From the NCBI GenBank assembly GCA_024509875.1, contig JAMPIV010012452.1, positions 62,001-126,000 on the forward strand: a DNA stretch of 64,000 nucleotides, given 5' to 3'. The position numbers were made by a program, and so were the translations under genes. Positions 1 to 12,400 of the stretch are shown here, piece after piece; within the stretch, counting starts at the first letter, position 1, and each line of letters starts with the position of its first letter. The notes below the pieces were generated by a model that ran no database searches, had not been told where the DNA came from, and was given only the letters and a program-made list of their open reading frames with translations. This DNA is from Oreohelix idahoensis. Lineage: Eukaryota; Mollusca; Gastropoda; Stylommatophora; Oreohelicidae.

Positions 1-1998
1 GCCGCCCTCTTTGCTTATCGGGAGGTACCCCATAGTTCAACCGGTATGGCCCCGGCAACATTATTGTTTGGAAGGCCAATAAAAGGTCCACTCGAAGCTA
101 TGTTAAGAACGTGGACTGATGAAAAGGCAGAGGAAAACATTACATCTTCATACCAATATGTGAATGAGCTGACCACTCGGTTAAAAACTGGCTGGAAACT
201 TGCCAATGAAAATTTGAAACAAGCCAGGAAGAAACATGCTGCCTATTATAACAGGAAGGCGAAAGACAGAAATTTGGCTGTGGGAGAGAAGGTACTGCTT
301 CTTTTGCCCGGGAGTCAGAATAAGTTACAAATTGGATGGCAGGGTCCATATACAGTTTTAGAGAAGGTGTCTAGAACAAATTATAAGATAGATAAGAAGG
401 GGAAAGAAAAAATCTATCATGTGAATCTCCTGAAGAAATATTTGGAAAGAGAACATCAGGAAGAGACACACTTGTTGACCTTGTCCATCGCCATGGAGAT
501 GAAAAAGGAACCACTTTCATCATTTGAATATCCATTACACCCCTGTGAGACAGCAGCACAGGTGAAAATCAGTACACATTTAACGAAAACTCAGAAAGAG
601 AGAGTGCAACAGGTTCTAAATAATCATGCAGAGGTGTTAACAGACCGACCAGGGCATACAAACCTATTGGAATATGATATGAAACTAATAGACTCCACAC
701 CTGTCTGTATGAAACCATATTCGATTCCGTTTGCTAAGGAGAAAGCTTTGAAGGAAGAGATAGACTATCTATTGAAGGAAGGAATTATTTCGCACAGTGA
801 GTCTTCGTATAGTTCCGGTGTTGTACTCTTAAGGAAGCCCTCTGGAGAACATAGACTCTGTATAGATTACAGGAGACTGAATGCTATTACAGAAGGACAG
901 GTGGATCCATTGCCGGATACAAATCAGCTGTTTGCCAGACTAAATAAAGCTAAATATTTCTCAAAAGTGGATCTGAGTAAAGGATACTATCAGATTCCAG
1001 TAAAGCCTGAGGTTAGACCATACCTAGCTTTTAGTACCTCAGAAGGACACTATGAGTTTAATAGATTGCCATTTGGATTGAAGAATGCGCCTAGTGTCTT
1101 CTCTAGAATGATGAGAAAATTATTGGATCCTCTGAATAATCCCTGTATAACAAATTTTATGGATGATATCCTTATAGCAACAGAAACATTTGAGGAACAC
1201 ATTGACTCTCTGAACATGCTGTTTGATCGACTTAGGGAGGCAAATTTAACAGCCCGACCAACCAAATGTTGCGTTGGATGTAAAGAATTGGAATTTTTGG
1301 GACACACAGTTTATCAGGGAAACATGACCCCTGACCCAAAGAATTTAGAGAAACTACAGAAAGCCCCGAGACCACAAACCAAGAAGGACGTGAGATCCTT
1401 TGTCTCATTATGTGGTTTCTACCAGAAGTATATCAAAAACTTTAATTCCATATGTGCACCGTTAACTGAATTGACACGTAAAGGACATCCAGATCGCATT
1501 ACATGGACACCACAATGTGAAATGACTTACCAAGAATTGAAGGAAAAGCTCACAAGTAAACCCATTTTGAAATTACCTGACTTAAGTCAAGAATTCATAG
1601 TAAGGACGGATGCAAGTAATATTGGGTTAGGTGCAACTCTACTACAGAAATCAGATGCATTGGATGGGGAATTAAGCCCAGTGGCATATGCTAGCAGAAA
1701 GTTGAATAAAGCTGAAATCAACTACTCAACTAGCGAAAAAGAATGTCTTGCAGTAATATGGGCGATAAAGAAATTCAATATTTATCTATATGGGAAGGCA
1801 TTTAAGTTGCAAACAGACCACAAACCTTTATCGTTTCTAGCACAGGCTAGGCATGAGAACTCTAGGTTACTCCGATGGTCTTTACTTCTGGCTCCATATA
1901 ATTTTAGCATTGAGTATATATCTGGAAAAACCAATTTGGGAGCGGATTTTTTAAGCCGCCATCCGTGTGATGAGAATCACCGTAAACCCCAGAAATAA
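1..1998 (+). CDS. Gmr1-like Ty3/gypsy polyprotein, 3' part (integrase-RT-RNase H order)
   Basis: The frame is open from base 1, so the protein starts outside the window. It opens with the end of an integrase core (AYREVPHSSTG, LLFGR). An integrase C-terminal region follows (WQGPYTVLEK, then YHVNLLKKY, to about base 450). Next comes a Ty3/gypsy reverse transcriptase: LCIDYRRLN, the polymerase motif FMDD at 1156-1167 and EFLGHTV. Last is RNase H (VRTDASN, SEKECLAVIWA, LQTDHKPL). Ordinary gypsy elements encode RT and RNase H before integrase. Integrase first is the order known for Gmr1-type elements. No stop or frameshift interrupts the visible part. The TAA at 1996-1998 lies about 55 bases before a polypurine tract. 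Gag, protease and the integrase catalytic core lie off the left edge. Domain calls are firm; the Gmr1 assignment is inferred from domain order. Confidence 0.88.
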   Translation, partial: AALFAYREVPHSSTGMAPATLLFGRPIKGPLEAMLRTWTDEKAEENITSSYQYVNELTTRLKTGWKLANENLKQARKKHAAYYNRKAKDRNLAVGEKVLLLLPGSQNKLQIGWQGPYTVLEKVSRTNYKIDKKGKEKIYHVNLLKKYLEREHQEETHLLTLSIAMEMKKEPLSSFEYPLHPCETAAQVKISTHLTKTQKERVQQVLNNHAEVLTDRPGHTNLLEYDMKLIDSTPVCMKPYSIPFAKEKALKEEIDYLLKEGIISHSESSYSSGVVLLRKPSGEHRLCIDYRRLNAITEGQVDPLPDTNQLFARLNKAKYFSKVDLSKGYYQIPVKPEVRPYLAFSTSEGHYEFNRLPFGLKNAPSVFSRMMRKLLDPLNNPCITNFMDDILIATETFEEHIDSLNMLFDRLREANLTARPTKCCVGCKELEFLGHTVYQGNMTPDPKNLEKLQKAPRPQTKKDVRSFVSLCGFYQKYIKNFNSICAPLTELTRKGHPDRITWTPQCEMTYQELKEKLTSKPILKLPDLSQEFIVRTDASNIGLGATLLQKSDALDGELSPVAYASRKLNKAEINYSTSEKECLAVIWAIKKFNIYLYGKAFKLQTDHKPLSFLAQARHENSRLLRWSLLLAPYNFSIEYISGKTNLGADFLSRHPCDENHRKPQK

Positions 1999-2053
1999 TA
2001 ATAAATTTCTCTATGTGTATATAGAATAAAGGACTGACATATAATGTCTGTTT

Positions 2054-2160
2054 TAAGAGGGGAGGTGTCGTGGAATATTCTAATCCACATATATAAATTA
2101 TCAAGTAAATATAAAGCCTAATAAATACATATAATAAATAAAGGAAGAAGAATGGTAAAG
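2054..2160 (+). repeat. Polypurine tract and start of the 3' LTR
   Basis: A purine run at 2054-2065 (AAGAGGGGAGG) is followed at 2066 by TGTCGTGGAA, a plausible LTR start with the usual TG. Overlapping AATAAA signals occur near 2119 and 2134. The right end of the LTR cannot be fixed because the partner LTR is outside the window. Confidence 0.5.
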
Positions 2161-4490
2161 AACAGTGCTGTCACAATGACTGTACTCGAAATCCCCTTCT
2201 TTTCTACTTCGTCGGCAAATTGTAACGCTTTCACGTTGATATTAAAGGCCTTCTGCAACATACACGCGTTTCCCAAACACACGATAAAATGTGCTGCCTT
2301 TCTAAGAAAAACCTTGAAATATGCAAGTTGACCTAAATTTTAAATTCCATTCATGTCTTTTTCTACACTATGTTACCAAAACGAACGAACAGATGGACAA
2401 AAGGATAAAGAGAGAGGGAGGGCTGAAAATCAGGAACGCATGCAACACGCGTCGCACGATACACAAATGCTGCCATCACGCGTGTAAGACTACATGCACT
2501 AACTTTTTTCAGACGGACAGTGATAAAATACATATTTTGAACGCAGCCACGTAGCTCTTTTAAATTTGGATATTTGGGTTCCTTAGGGCTTGCTGACAAA
2601 GAATATGTAAAACGTTACGCAAATAGTCCAGGAATTAATAAATTATACCCAAAATAAAATAGTGGGGATGCCTGACAGCATGGAATCATTTCTGCTCATA
2701 AAATTTTTTTATAACGTGTTTGAAAAAAATCTTACGTTACAGAAATAGCCTACCATGTAAACTCCAAATTGATTGGAGCGCAACAAATGAAAGACTAACC
2801 ACGATTGGTCGGGCTATAAATACTATCTTGGTTGTTAGGGAGACGTAGAAAGGTAACATTTTTTCAAACACTTGTCGAAACGGGGCTCATTGGTCAGACT
2901 CGCTGATATACACACTTGGGAGCGTTAGTTCGAGACCACTTGTTTAAATAAGCTTGATAAAGCATCAGTGCGTTGAAGCCAGCTCATATTTTTGCTAAAA
3001 TAAAAGCCTGGAACATAAGCAGATGGGAATTTGTGCCAGTAAATGTGCCAGAATTCATTGCTAATCAACGTATCTGTGTTTATTTCCATGAAATTGTGGT
3101 AAGCTTGAACCATTCAGTATCTTTTAATGAAAATTGAATGTAAATTGTTAATTTATGCCTGTATATATATGTGTAGTTCAGTGGCAAACAGGAGATAAAG
3201 CCTATAATGCTCCAGCCTGAACAGAGGGTGTCGGAGGGAAGTAAAACGGCATGGAATGGCCAAATAGTACACTGACACCTGGATGATTGATTAGACAGAA
3301 ATAATGCTGGAAGTGCAGAGGCGTGGTAACCATTAAGGAGGTAAATACTGGTATAAAGTATTTCAGATGAAGCTGACAGTTGGCCTAACGCTCTGAACTC
3401 AATGTTTGTGTTGTATTGTGCTCAGTGTAGAACTAGAGTATCAATTAGTTATGAAGTAGAAGGTACATCCTTCTTGTTTTCAGGGACCGTGGTCTTGATG
3501 GTACTGAGCAGCACCTGGTCAGAGCTTTGCTGAATCCAGAGTCGGACAGCATACTCCTTGGTCTTTTTAGCTATCAGTGAGGTGTCTCCAGAGCCCAGAG
3601 GAGAATTCGAGCAGAGGAGTCCTTTCCTGCCGCCATCACGCAAGATAAGCTGATTTGGCCAGCTGAGCTCAACATTATGTCCCCTCATCTTGAAATGACT
3701 TTATAAAAATAACATTCAGAGGGGAATTTAATTGTCTTAATATCAGGAACTGAGAACATCTCCAATACTAGTCCCTAAAGACAAACTATTGAAGTCATGA
3801 TGACAAATACCAACAGAGCTTGAACAAAACAAAACCAGTATTACCTCATTTTACTACTACACAACTGACACACATAGGATATTTGTAATAATATATGTCA
3901 CTATTATATTCATATTGGTAAATTCTGTACATATAACTTGTAATTTAAATTGATTGTGATTCCTGGTTCCCTTGTAGTTGAATCAGGACACATATTCATT
4001 CATGCCAGTAATGAATACATATTGTTATTTGAAAAGTTATCAGTGACTCTTTTAAGATATCCTTGTAGAGTGTTATATGTATGTGAGTGTCACAGTGTTG
4101 TCAAGTGTAGTGGAATAAATTAAATTGTTTATCCGTCTGTTGTTGTTATGACTTACACTTCATCATACACATACCCTAGACACATAACGTAGTCATCACA
4201 CTATTCCAGAATAATTCTGACTGAGATATATAGATATGTGGTAGCAAGTAAGGTTATCTATAATACACTACTCTTCTTAGATATAGATACCTTCACAGCT
4301 GATCTCAGTCAGTACACTAAGTCCCCTATAAATATTTATACCATCCCACTTCACCACATTGTTAATCCGTAGTTTGATGTCTCTAATTGTCGAGTACAAC
4401 CAGTTATAAAATATGGCGTTTCAGCATGGGAAACAGCGGCAAGGTCAAACATCGATAAAATTAACAAACACCCATTAACAAACTTGAAAA
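2161..4490. other. No gene recognised
   Basis: This is AT-rich sequence with no convincing coding region or repeat boundary. It probably begins with the remaining LTR. Two ATTGG boxes at 2771 and 2803 precede CTATAAATA at 2814, but no gene follows. Confidence 0.5.
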
Positions 4491-4491
4491 G

Positions 4492-4974
4492 ATGACATAT
4501 CTCCAACCACCGGAGGATAGAAGACATAGCAAGGCCCAGCCTATAATTGGGCCCATCTTCTTCAATAACTTTATAAACGCAGAATGTTACCGCACCAACA
4601 TTCTCCAACCATTCCTAACCCACATTACTGTGCTTGAAATTAAGGAAGCCTGGTTCCAGCAGGATGGTGCTACTGCCCCCACAGCTTACTCATCACTCTA
4701 GTTTTTGGAGGACATCTTTTGTAATCGCATAATCTCGCGTGGAATATGGCCTGCTCATTCTCCTGACCTGACTCCGCCAGACTATTATCTGTGGAGTGCA
4801 CTAAAAGGAAAGGTCTATGAGAACAATCCGCACACAGTGGATGAGCAGAAGGTAGCAATCACTCACATTCAACAGATCCCACTGACAACCCTGCAGAAGG
4901 TCTTCGGCAATATGAAGAAGTGTGTTCAGACATGTCTTGAGGCCCATTGTGGACATTTCCAACGTTTTCTGTAG
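4492..4974 (+). pseudogene. mariner/Tc1-like transposase remnant, C-terminal half
   Basis: One reading frame, broken by a single in-frame TAG near 4699, encodes the second and third catalytic blocks of a mariner-type DDE/D transposase. WFQQDGATA carries the second Asp, and SPDLTPPDYYLW carries the third acidic residue about 38 positions later. The tail (ALKGKVY, then a run ending HFQRFL and a stop) fits the C-terminus of this group. The N-terminal DNA-binding region and first Asp are missing, so the copy cannot be active. About 60 bases downstream, TTTTAGGACACCC near 5030 looks like the terminus typical of such elements; no matching left terminus was found. Confidence 0.8.
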
Positions 4975-5049
4975 AAGAAACTGCTGCGTGGTACTACAAT
5001 GTTGTACGAGGTACTTTACTGCACAGTACCTTTTAGGACACCCTTTATA

Positions 5050-5510
5050 TTATGATAAGTACAACTTGTTTTTTTTTTTTTATTGTTCTGCACTAAGTAC
5101 TGTATAAATTGCATGTGTGTTTAAAAATCACTGACCAATTAAATTAAATGCATGTCACTGCACTTTCATTTCTTCCCATTTTCATATATATCACAGTATG
5201 TTATCATTATAATAAATTATTGAATGTAAAACCAGTAACTACAGTCATGTCTCAAATTAGCTTGTAAAAATGTGATTTTTGAACACGAATACTATAACTA
5301 AGATTTAGCTTTAGCCACTCATGACATTTCGTCTCAGTATGATATTTATAAATAATTAAATGAGGCTTTTCTTTAATGGAGACAGTCTGTTTGTATACAC
5401 ATTGTGATATAACAACGAAGATCTTTCATACATATTTTTTTTTTAGTTTAACAATTATAATTATTAAAAATTCAGAGGTACAATTATATGCAATATTATT
5501 TATATATTTA
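5050..5510. other. No gene recognised
   Basis: AT-rich sequence between the mariner remnant and the SINE, with short homopolymer runs. No coding or structural signal was seen. Confidence 0.5.
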
Positions 5511-5755
5511 CTGAAAGAGTGGTTAGAGCGCTGGTCTCTCAAGGCGAAAGTGCTAGGTTCAATTTACAATATCAACACGCTCCAGTCTGCTCAGCTGTAA
5601 TTGGGTACCTGACTTTGCTCATGAGTTAGGGAAGTAAAAGGTAGCGAAGAAGAGAACTGGTCATGTGACCTCTCGATACTGGACCGAGTATAGGGAAGTC
5701 TCTAATACTTCACTTCACTACGGCAGTATCTGCAATGGGACCACCTTTACCTTAT
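5511..5755 (+). repeat. tRNA-derived SINE
   Basis: A polymerase III A box (GTGGTTAGAGCGCTGG at about 5520) and B box (GGTTCAATTT at about 5557) lie 20-25 bases apart, as in a tRNA gene. The bases between do not fold into a good tRNA. A central block with CAGCTGTAATTGGGTACC (about 5592) and a 3' end with AATGGGACC and CTTTACCTT resemble the SINE at 45706. Confidence 0.65.
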
Positions 5756-5785
5756 ATTTATTATTCACTGCCCAAATTATGATCC

Positions 5786-5861
5786 CACTACACGCACCAT
5801 ACCGCACTACATGCACCATACCGCACTACACGCACCATACCGCACTACATGCACCATACCA
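5786..5861. repeat. 19 bp minisatellite, 4 units
   Basis: The unit CACTACACGCACCATACCG repeats at 5786, 5805, 5824 and 5843. Alternate units carry ACATGC in place of ACACGC, which suggests a duplicated dimer. Confidence 0.9.
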
Positions 5862-6440
5862 ATACTTGTGTGCAATGAACAATGAGATAATAATTTCCCA
5901 CCATATATTGTTAGGCGAAATTAGAAAAATTTCCTAAAATTTGTTTACACACTATAAATGAATAACATATAAAGCAAACACAAAAACATCTTTACTTTTT
6001 ATCTCTCCAGTATTTGCCCCATAACGGAAGGAATGGTGGAAATATCTGCCTAATGGATTATAATAACTACAACGAAGTGCAAAATACCCATTTATTTATT
6101 TTTTTCAGGTAAGAATTACTGTACAGTGCTTCGTGCCTGAGTTAAATGCCTGTTACCTATTCAGTAATCACTTGTCTAGTGTTCCCTATCTGACAGTAGC
6201 ATGCACTGTACAGTGCTTCCTGTCTCCTACACCGGTGTGACCAGTTCACATCTTTGCTGCCTTTTCCTTCTATATCTTAACAACAGTTACATACCCATTG
6301 TTACAGCTACGTAGAATGGACCAAGATGAGGCCTAGTTTCGATCCTGGCTGTGTATCTGGGGTGAAAATAGATGTACAAGGAAGGGTTGAACCCTTCAGA
6401 AATAATCTGATGTTCAGTGATATTTCAGTTCCCATTATCT
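5862..6440. other. No gene recognised
   Basis: Low-complexity AT-rich sequence. The word ACAGTGCTTC(C/G)TG occurs twice (about 6122 and 6209) in a short diverged direct repeat. Confidence 0.4.
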
Positions 6441-6449
6441 GACATAATT

Positions 6450-6905
6450 GTCACTAATGAATCATATTTTGATAGGTCAGATTCTGGACTGTACAGAAAT
6501 GGAATCCTGTGAAATCTAACTAAATAGCTTGATGATCTAGATTTTGCAGATGACTTGACTCTTCTGTCCCATAACCATAATCAGATGCAAGACAAAATGA
6601 AAATACTCAATGAGAGGTCACAACAAGTAAGTCTAAAAATGCACCGGGAAAAGACAGATAATGAAAATAAATGCTAGAAATGATAACGAGCTTGAACGTG
6701 AAGAAACGCCACGAAAAGATGAAGAATCATTCACATATCTTGGTAGCAATTTCGGCTCAGTTGGAGATATATAAAATGGTATCAAATTAAGAATACAAAA
6801 AGCAAGAGGAGCTGTCATTCTATTGGGAAATACGTATTTAGAGATCAAGAGAAAACAAGTCCAACACGAAAATAAGAATCTTCAACTCAAATGTCAAGTC
6901 AGCCA
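6450..6905 (+). mobile_element. LINE family C fragment (RT domain)
   Basis: Frame-broken translation reads LDDLDFADDLTLLSH, the RT catalytic block of family C, then QMQDKMKILNERSQQ and thumb-region residues. It matches the copies at 20.2-21.1 kb and 46.1-47.0 kb. Many stops show it is dead. Both ends are truncated. Confidence 0.8.
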
Positions 6906-7865
6906 TTGTCACGGCGCTATTTCACAGTTACACCAAAGATATGGGTATGTTCTTTGAGCTCCAGAAAAACCTTAAATTTTTATCAAAAAAGTCACAATCA
7001 ATTAATTAGAACAAAAATCCCATTTTCCTTCATGTTCTCAATCTTTTAACAGCTGTAAATGAGCTCTCATACCATTTTTAAATATTTCTAAATTATTACA
7101 TGTATCTCTAACACTAGCCATTGCTAATAGGATGGGATTGGTTCTAGATTTTGGTTTTCTCTAAATTCACTATCTGCCTTGTAACTTTCAATCTTCTTTT
7201 TCCATGACCGCTCCCAATTTTAAGCCATACTTCATCTTCTGGTAAACAATTATTATACTGTGTTAATAAGCACTCCCTCTTGTAGTCATTGAGGAACCCA
7301 CAAATAAATACTACAAAAAATGTTAATAATTTCCAATGATGCCTCTAGCCTTTGTCTGTCCTCTCCCACAAACTCTTTCTTTTCCACATGCATCCATTCA
7401 TATGTATTCCGTCTTGTCCATTTTCAATCTGCCCCTTCATGCTTCTGTTTTTTTATATCCCTGACCTATGAAATTGACTAACCTACATTAAGACGACAGC
7501 CTACTAAGATGAAGTTAGGTAAAGAGAATCTTTAATTTCTTCTTCTCAACGTAAAAAAAAAATATTTAACTGTCTGGACTTCATAGATTTTAAGATATTT
7601 AACTAGTAAATGTGTCAGCCTTGAAAATATATTCCTCTAATGATGATGATGTTTTGCAACAGCTACTGCAAAGATAAATAATATAATAAAACAACGAAAA
7701 TAAAAATAAAGATAATATTTTGCCCGCAGTTAATTTCTAGCAAATTAATTTAGACCAGTACTTATCAAGACTACATTGAAACTGGCTTAAATCTCATTTT
7801 TTTTAAGCCAACGTCAGCCGATTTCCCCCATGAAAGTAAATAATGCTGTGTTCACTGGTTATTGT
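6906..7865. other. No gene recognised
   Basis: AT-rich sequence with no supported gene. A short ATGATGATG run lies near 7640. Confidence 0.45.
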
Positions 7866-7867
7866 TA

Positions 7868-9175
7868 TTGTAGAACATAATAAACATCATTGCACTCCGG
7901 GCAAACCCACAGATGCTCAGCCTCCCCCAGCAAATGTTGAAGGGTATGAATGCTAATTGTTCCTGTTGTGCACTGGTTGTTTACATGCCAGATGTGCCCT
8001 CGCATATGTCCATCCCTGCTGGTGTCTTACGTTTGAAGCCAAATTCCAGCAGTCTTAGCCTTGATGATTCATCATTTGCAGGCAATCATGAATTGCCCTC
8101 AGTATTTTGCTCTTATCCATGTCCAATGCACCTTCAATGGGTGCTCTTGAAGCTAGTCTGTCACTACTGTCAGCTCTTTCATTGACCGGGACATAGATCC
8201 ATATCAGTTCTTGAAGTTTCGATGCTTCTATAGAGGTTTTCCATCTGTTTTGGACCTTTCAAAGCATGGATTGTGAGTCTGATACAATAACTGCCTTTGT
8301 TTATAAAGTCTCAGACAGCAACCTTAAGGCAGCAGTAACTGCCTCTACCTCCATTCTCATGCTGGAGGTTGTTATCATGTAAGCCCTGATATGTTCAGCG
8401 ATGGTTCTGCCCTTCACTCTAACAGAGAAGCCCTACCATGATTTATTACCATGAATTACAGACCCATGAGTGTACACAATGGCATCATCATCTCTGGCAT
8501 TATTAATTAGCAGATCAATTTCCAACTCTGATTGCCCATTGGCCAAAGTTCTGCACTCTCCACCAAGGCTGATGATGACGTGCTGGTAGTTCATCCAGCT
8601 CTCATGGGACTTACTCCATTCTTCTCCCTTGAATATATTTTTAACTGTGGTAACTGTCTAATGTCTCCTCTGCCAGCAACATCCATGACATCCCCCTCTT
8701 TAGTCTTGCTCTTTTAACGTCAGCTATGTTCCTATGCAGAGAATGCCTTTTGTCTGTGGTTACTCGGATATAGGCTTTTGTCTGGGCCATCGCACACACC
8801 TGGATCTAATTGACAGCAATCCAAGCATGTGCCGCATCATCACAATAGGGTTATCTTGTGTACAGCCCAAGACTATACTCATCCCTTCATTTTGAGTGTG
8901 TTCCAGTCGTTCACATTGGGATATTGAGAGCGTGAGTATTCCCAGGCCATACTCAATTACAGACAAGACCAGCTGATGATACAGGAGAAAAAGCATGTCT
9001 CTGCTCCAGGTGAGCTGCAGACCATTGCTTTTAGGGCTGCCTGACTTCTCTTGGACTTCTGTATAATTTGACCAACATGGTGTTTATATGATAGCCATGA
9101 TCACCTGTTAATTCAAGGTTTTTCAACTTGTCTTGCCTTTCACCAGTTAAAAAGATGTATTGCCTTCAGATCAAG
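7868..9175 (-). mobile_element. LINE family D fragment with RNase H
   Basis: Read on the minus strand, this holds the end of a reverse transcriptase (LVLSVIEYGLGILTLS, 8760-8996), then an RNase H region at about 8190-8560. The latter shows VYTHGSV where VYTDGSV is expected, MRMEVEAV, and VSDSQSML. The known order RT then RNase H identifies an RNase H-bearing non-LTR retrotransposon. Frameshifts and stops inactivate it. Related copies lie at 16.03, 26.94-28.98 and 41.96 kb. The Asp-to-His change in the first RNase H motif would alone abolish activity. Confidence 0.78.
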
Positions 9176-9350
9176 AAGATTTACCACTCACAGAAAATGC
9201 TGCACCACAAACATCACACTTGTAAGGTATCTCTCCTGTAAACATTCTTATATGTTTTTGTAGACTACCTCTCACATTAAATGCTGCACCACAAACACTA
9301 CACTTCTGGTGCATGTATCCTTTCATTTAATTGTAGGCCACTACTCTGAG
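9176..9350 (-). pseudogene. Stray C2H2 zinc-finger fragment
   Basis: The minus strand encodes two degenerate fingers with the [12 protein letters not shown] core and a GEIPYKC-like linker. They match the array at 14.3-15.4 kb. They abut a family E LINE, and similar decayed fingers resume at 13906, so this is the distal end of the same array separated by a LINE insertion. Confidence 0.75.
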
Positions 9351-9410
9351 TAATTTGCCTAAGGAAATTTTTTTCAATTTTCCTGGCTCAACACCATCAC
9401 CAGCCAAGAA
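9351..9410 (+). mobile_element. LINE family E, left piece split by LINE A
   Basis: About 60 bases match the family E region that reads ICLRKI and the following CCATCANCAACCAAGAACT. The homology stops at CTGCTAATGT and resumes at 13503, on the far side of LINE A. Confidence 0.75.
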
Positions 9411-9420
9411 CTGCTAATGT

Positions 9421-12400
9421 TGTTGTTTTTGTTGTTCGTCCATCACAGGTGATGAAGACCACTCTGTTCATCCAATTATTAGGATGTTAGGATAGTCTAT
9501 GAGTACGAAGGTGACTGATGAGCCCGATGCGGGCCTGGAAGGATCTCGGACAGTGTGGGCAGGGAATGTTTGCTTCATGTGAAGGTTTTATTTCACGATC
9601 TTTTCTAGCTTGTCTCCGCTGTTCCGCTGCTGCTCTTCTGGAAGATTCGCATGCCACTGCACCTTTACGAAGAGATGTGCGTCTGGGTTTATGTCAAAGG
9701 TTTTTAATGAAGCCTTAAGCGTGTCTTTGAAGCGCTTTTTCTGGCCACCATGGGAGCGTCTACCCTTCTGCATCTCACCATAAAAGAGTATCTTTGGCAG
9801 TCGATGGTCTGGCATGCGGACTACATGACCTGCCCAGCGAATCTGTGACTGCATCAGAATAGTATCGATGCTAGGGATACCAGCTCTGTCAAGAACGGCG
9901 GTATCCGGGATCTTGTCTTGCCATTTGATGTTCATTATCTTCCTGAGACAGACTGTATGGAAGTGGTTGAGCTTCTTTACGTGGCGCCTGTATACAGTCC
10001 ATGTTTCACATGCATAAAGCAGCACTGGAAGCACCACAGCTCTGTATACCTTCAGCTTTGTCTGTAGACTAATGCCACTTCGATGCCAAACGTTGGTGTA
10101 TAGTCTGCCAAATGTGCTGCTGGCTTTGGAGATCCTGGTGTTCACCTCATCATCAATGACGATGTTCTGGGATAGTGTACTACCAAGGTATGTGAACCTG
10201 TTCACAACATTCAGTTTCTCACCATTTACCTTGATGACTGGCTCAGTATAAATTGTGCCAGGAGCTGGATGGTACATGATTTCTGTTTTCCCCATGTTGA
10301 TGGTAAGCCCAAAGTTGGAGCAGGCTTCGGAGAATCTATCAACGCTACGCTGCAGATCAGCCTCTGAGCCAGCACTGAGGGCACAATCGTCAGCAAACAG
10401 AAGATCCCTGATGGTGTGTAATTTGACCTTGGTTTTTGCTTGAAGCCTCCTAAGGTTAAACAATTTTCCATCAATACGATATCTGATGTCGATTCCTGTG
10501 TCCCCGTCTCTGAAAGCATCAGTCAGCATAGCAGAAAACATGATACTGAAAAGAGTCGGTGCAAGTACACACCCTTGTTTAACTCCATTTGAGACTGGGA
10601 AAGGCTCCGATAGCTCACCGTTTTCCTGAACTCTAGCCTGCATTCCATCATGCAGCTGCTGCACTATTGAGATAAATTTCTTTGGGCAGCCGTATTTTGC
10701 CATGATCTTCCATAGACCCTCTCTACTGACTGTGTCGAACGCCTTTGTCAAGTCGATGAAAGCTGTGTACAGGTCACAGTGCTGTTCTTGGCATTTTTCT
10801 TGAAGCTGTCTTGCAGCGAACACCATATCGGTGGTTCCACGTTCTTTCCGGAATCCACACTGACTTTCAGGTAGAAGACCTTTGTCAAGATGAGCCGTAA
10901 GGCGATTAAGAAGGATTCTGGCAAATATCTTCCCAGCGATTGATAGTAGTGAGATGCCTCGATGATTGTTACAGTCTTGGCGATTACCTTTACGTTTATA
11001 AAGATGTATAATTGATGCATCCTTGAGATTGTGTGGGATGGTTTCACTCTGCCACATTTGCTGGAAGATCATGTGAAGTTTCTCTATCAGAACTGTACCG
11101 CCATCTTTATAGACCTCAACAGGAATTGAATCGGAGCCGGGGGCCTTTCCACTAGAAAGTTGACGAATCGCTTTTTGAGTCTCCTCCAAAGTCGGTATAT
11201 CATCTAGTGCTTCATTTATAGGAATTTGGGGCAGTCGGTTGATGGCTTCATCGTTAATAGATGATGGCTGGTTCAGAATATTATTAAAGTGTTCGACCCA
11301 GCGTTGGAGAATTTTTTCCTTGTCTGTAATTAGTGTTTTTCCATCTGCATTAAGGAGGGGAAATGATCCTGATGATGTTGGACCATAGACCGCTTTGAGT
11401 GCATGGTAAAAATTTTTCAAGTCATGGCTGTCAGCAAAGCCTTGGAGCTCATCTGCTTTATTACTCAGCCATGAATCCCGCATCTGGTGTAGTTTATGTT
11501 GGACGATTCTACGCATGTTGTTGAAAGTGTCTTTCTTGGATGTAGATTTTGGATCATTTAAATATGCTTTATGGAGATGGTGTTTCTCAGCCAACATCTT
11601 CTTTATATCATCTGAGTTCTCATCAAACCAGTCATTTTGTTTCTTGATGGCGGGACCCAGGACCTCTGTAGCAGTGTTGTAGATCTGCTCACTTAGGGCT
11701 GTCCAATTTGTTTCCGCACTTTGGCCGTCTAACGAGATAGATTTGAGACGGTCTTCTAGGGTGTCAGTGAATGACTGTTTAATTTTTGTCTTCTTTAGTT
11801 TGGTAATATCCAGCCTTTTTTGAGTTTTCTTTCCCTGAGGGCGCCTCACAGGTTGGATACGAATTTTCAGTTTAGACACAATGAGGCGATGATCAGTCCA
11901 GCATTCGGCACCACACATGAACTTGGTCACCCGGACATCTTGCCTGTCCTTCTTCCTAACAATTACATAGTCAATTAGGTGCCAATGCTTTGAGCGAGGG
12001 TGCATCCAGGAGGTCCTGTTGTGGATAGGAAGTCAAAAAATGGTGTTGGTGACAAGGAGGTTATGTTCTGCGCAAGTCTGGAGGAGAAGAAGTCCATTGC
12101 TGTTACAGCGACCCACGCCGTACTTTCCGATAGTGCCATTCCAGGAGATGTTATCTGAGCCTACTCTTGCATTAAAGTCACCAAGAATAATAAGCTTATC
12201 TGCTTTGGGAACTGATGCAATGACTGCATGTAGTTCTTCATAAAACTTATCCTTGACGTCATCCTGGTTTGTCATAGTTGGTGCATACGCGCTAATGATG
12301 GTGGCATGTTTCCTTCCATAAAGCAGCGGGATCTTGACCGTCATGAGCCAATAATTGCTGTTTTGATTGCAAATCCAACCCCTGCTTCTCGTCTTTCTTC

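Noticed and set aside
2771..2822. CCAAT/TATA-like promoter
   Set aside because: Two ATTGG words and CTATAAATA are suggestive, but no exon or ORF follows within a kilobase and AT-rich DNA gives such words often.
2886..2940. tRNA-like A and B boxes (GGCTCATTGGTCAGACTCG, GTTCGAGACC)
   Set aside because: No cloverleaf, tail or second copy was found, so neither a tRNA gene nor a SINE can be supported.
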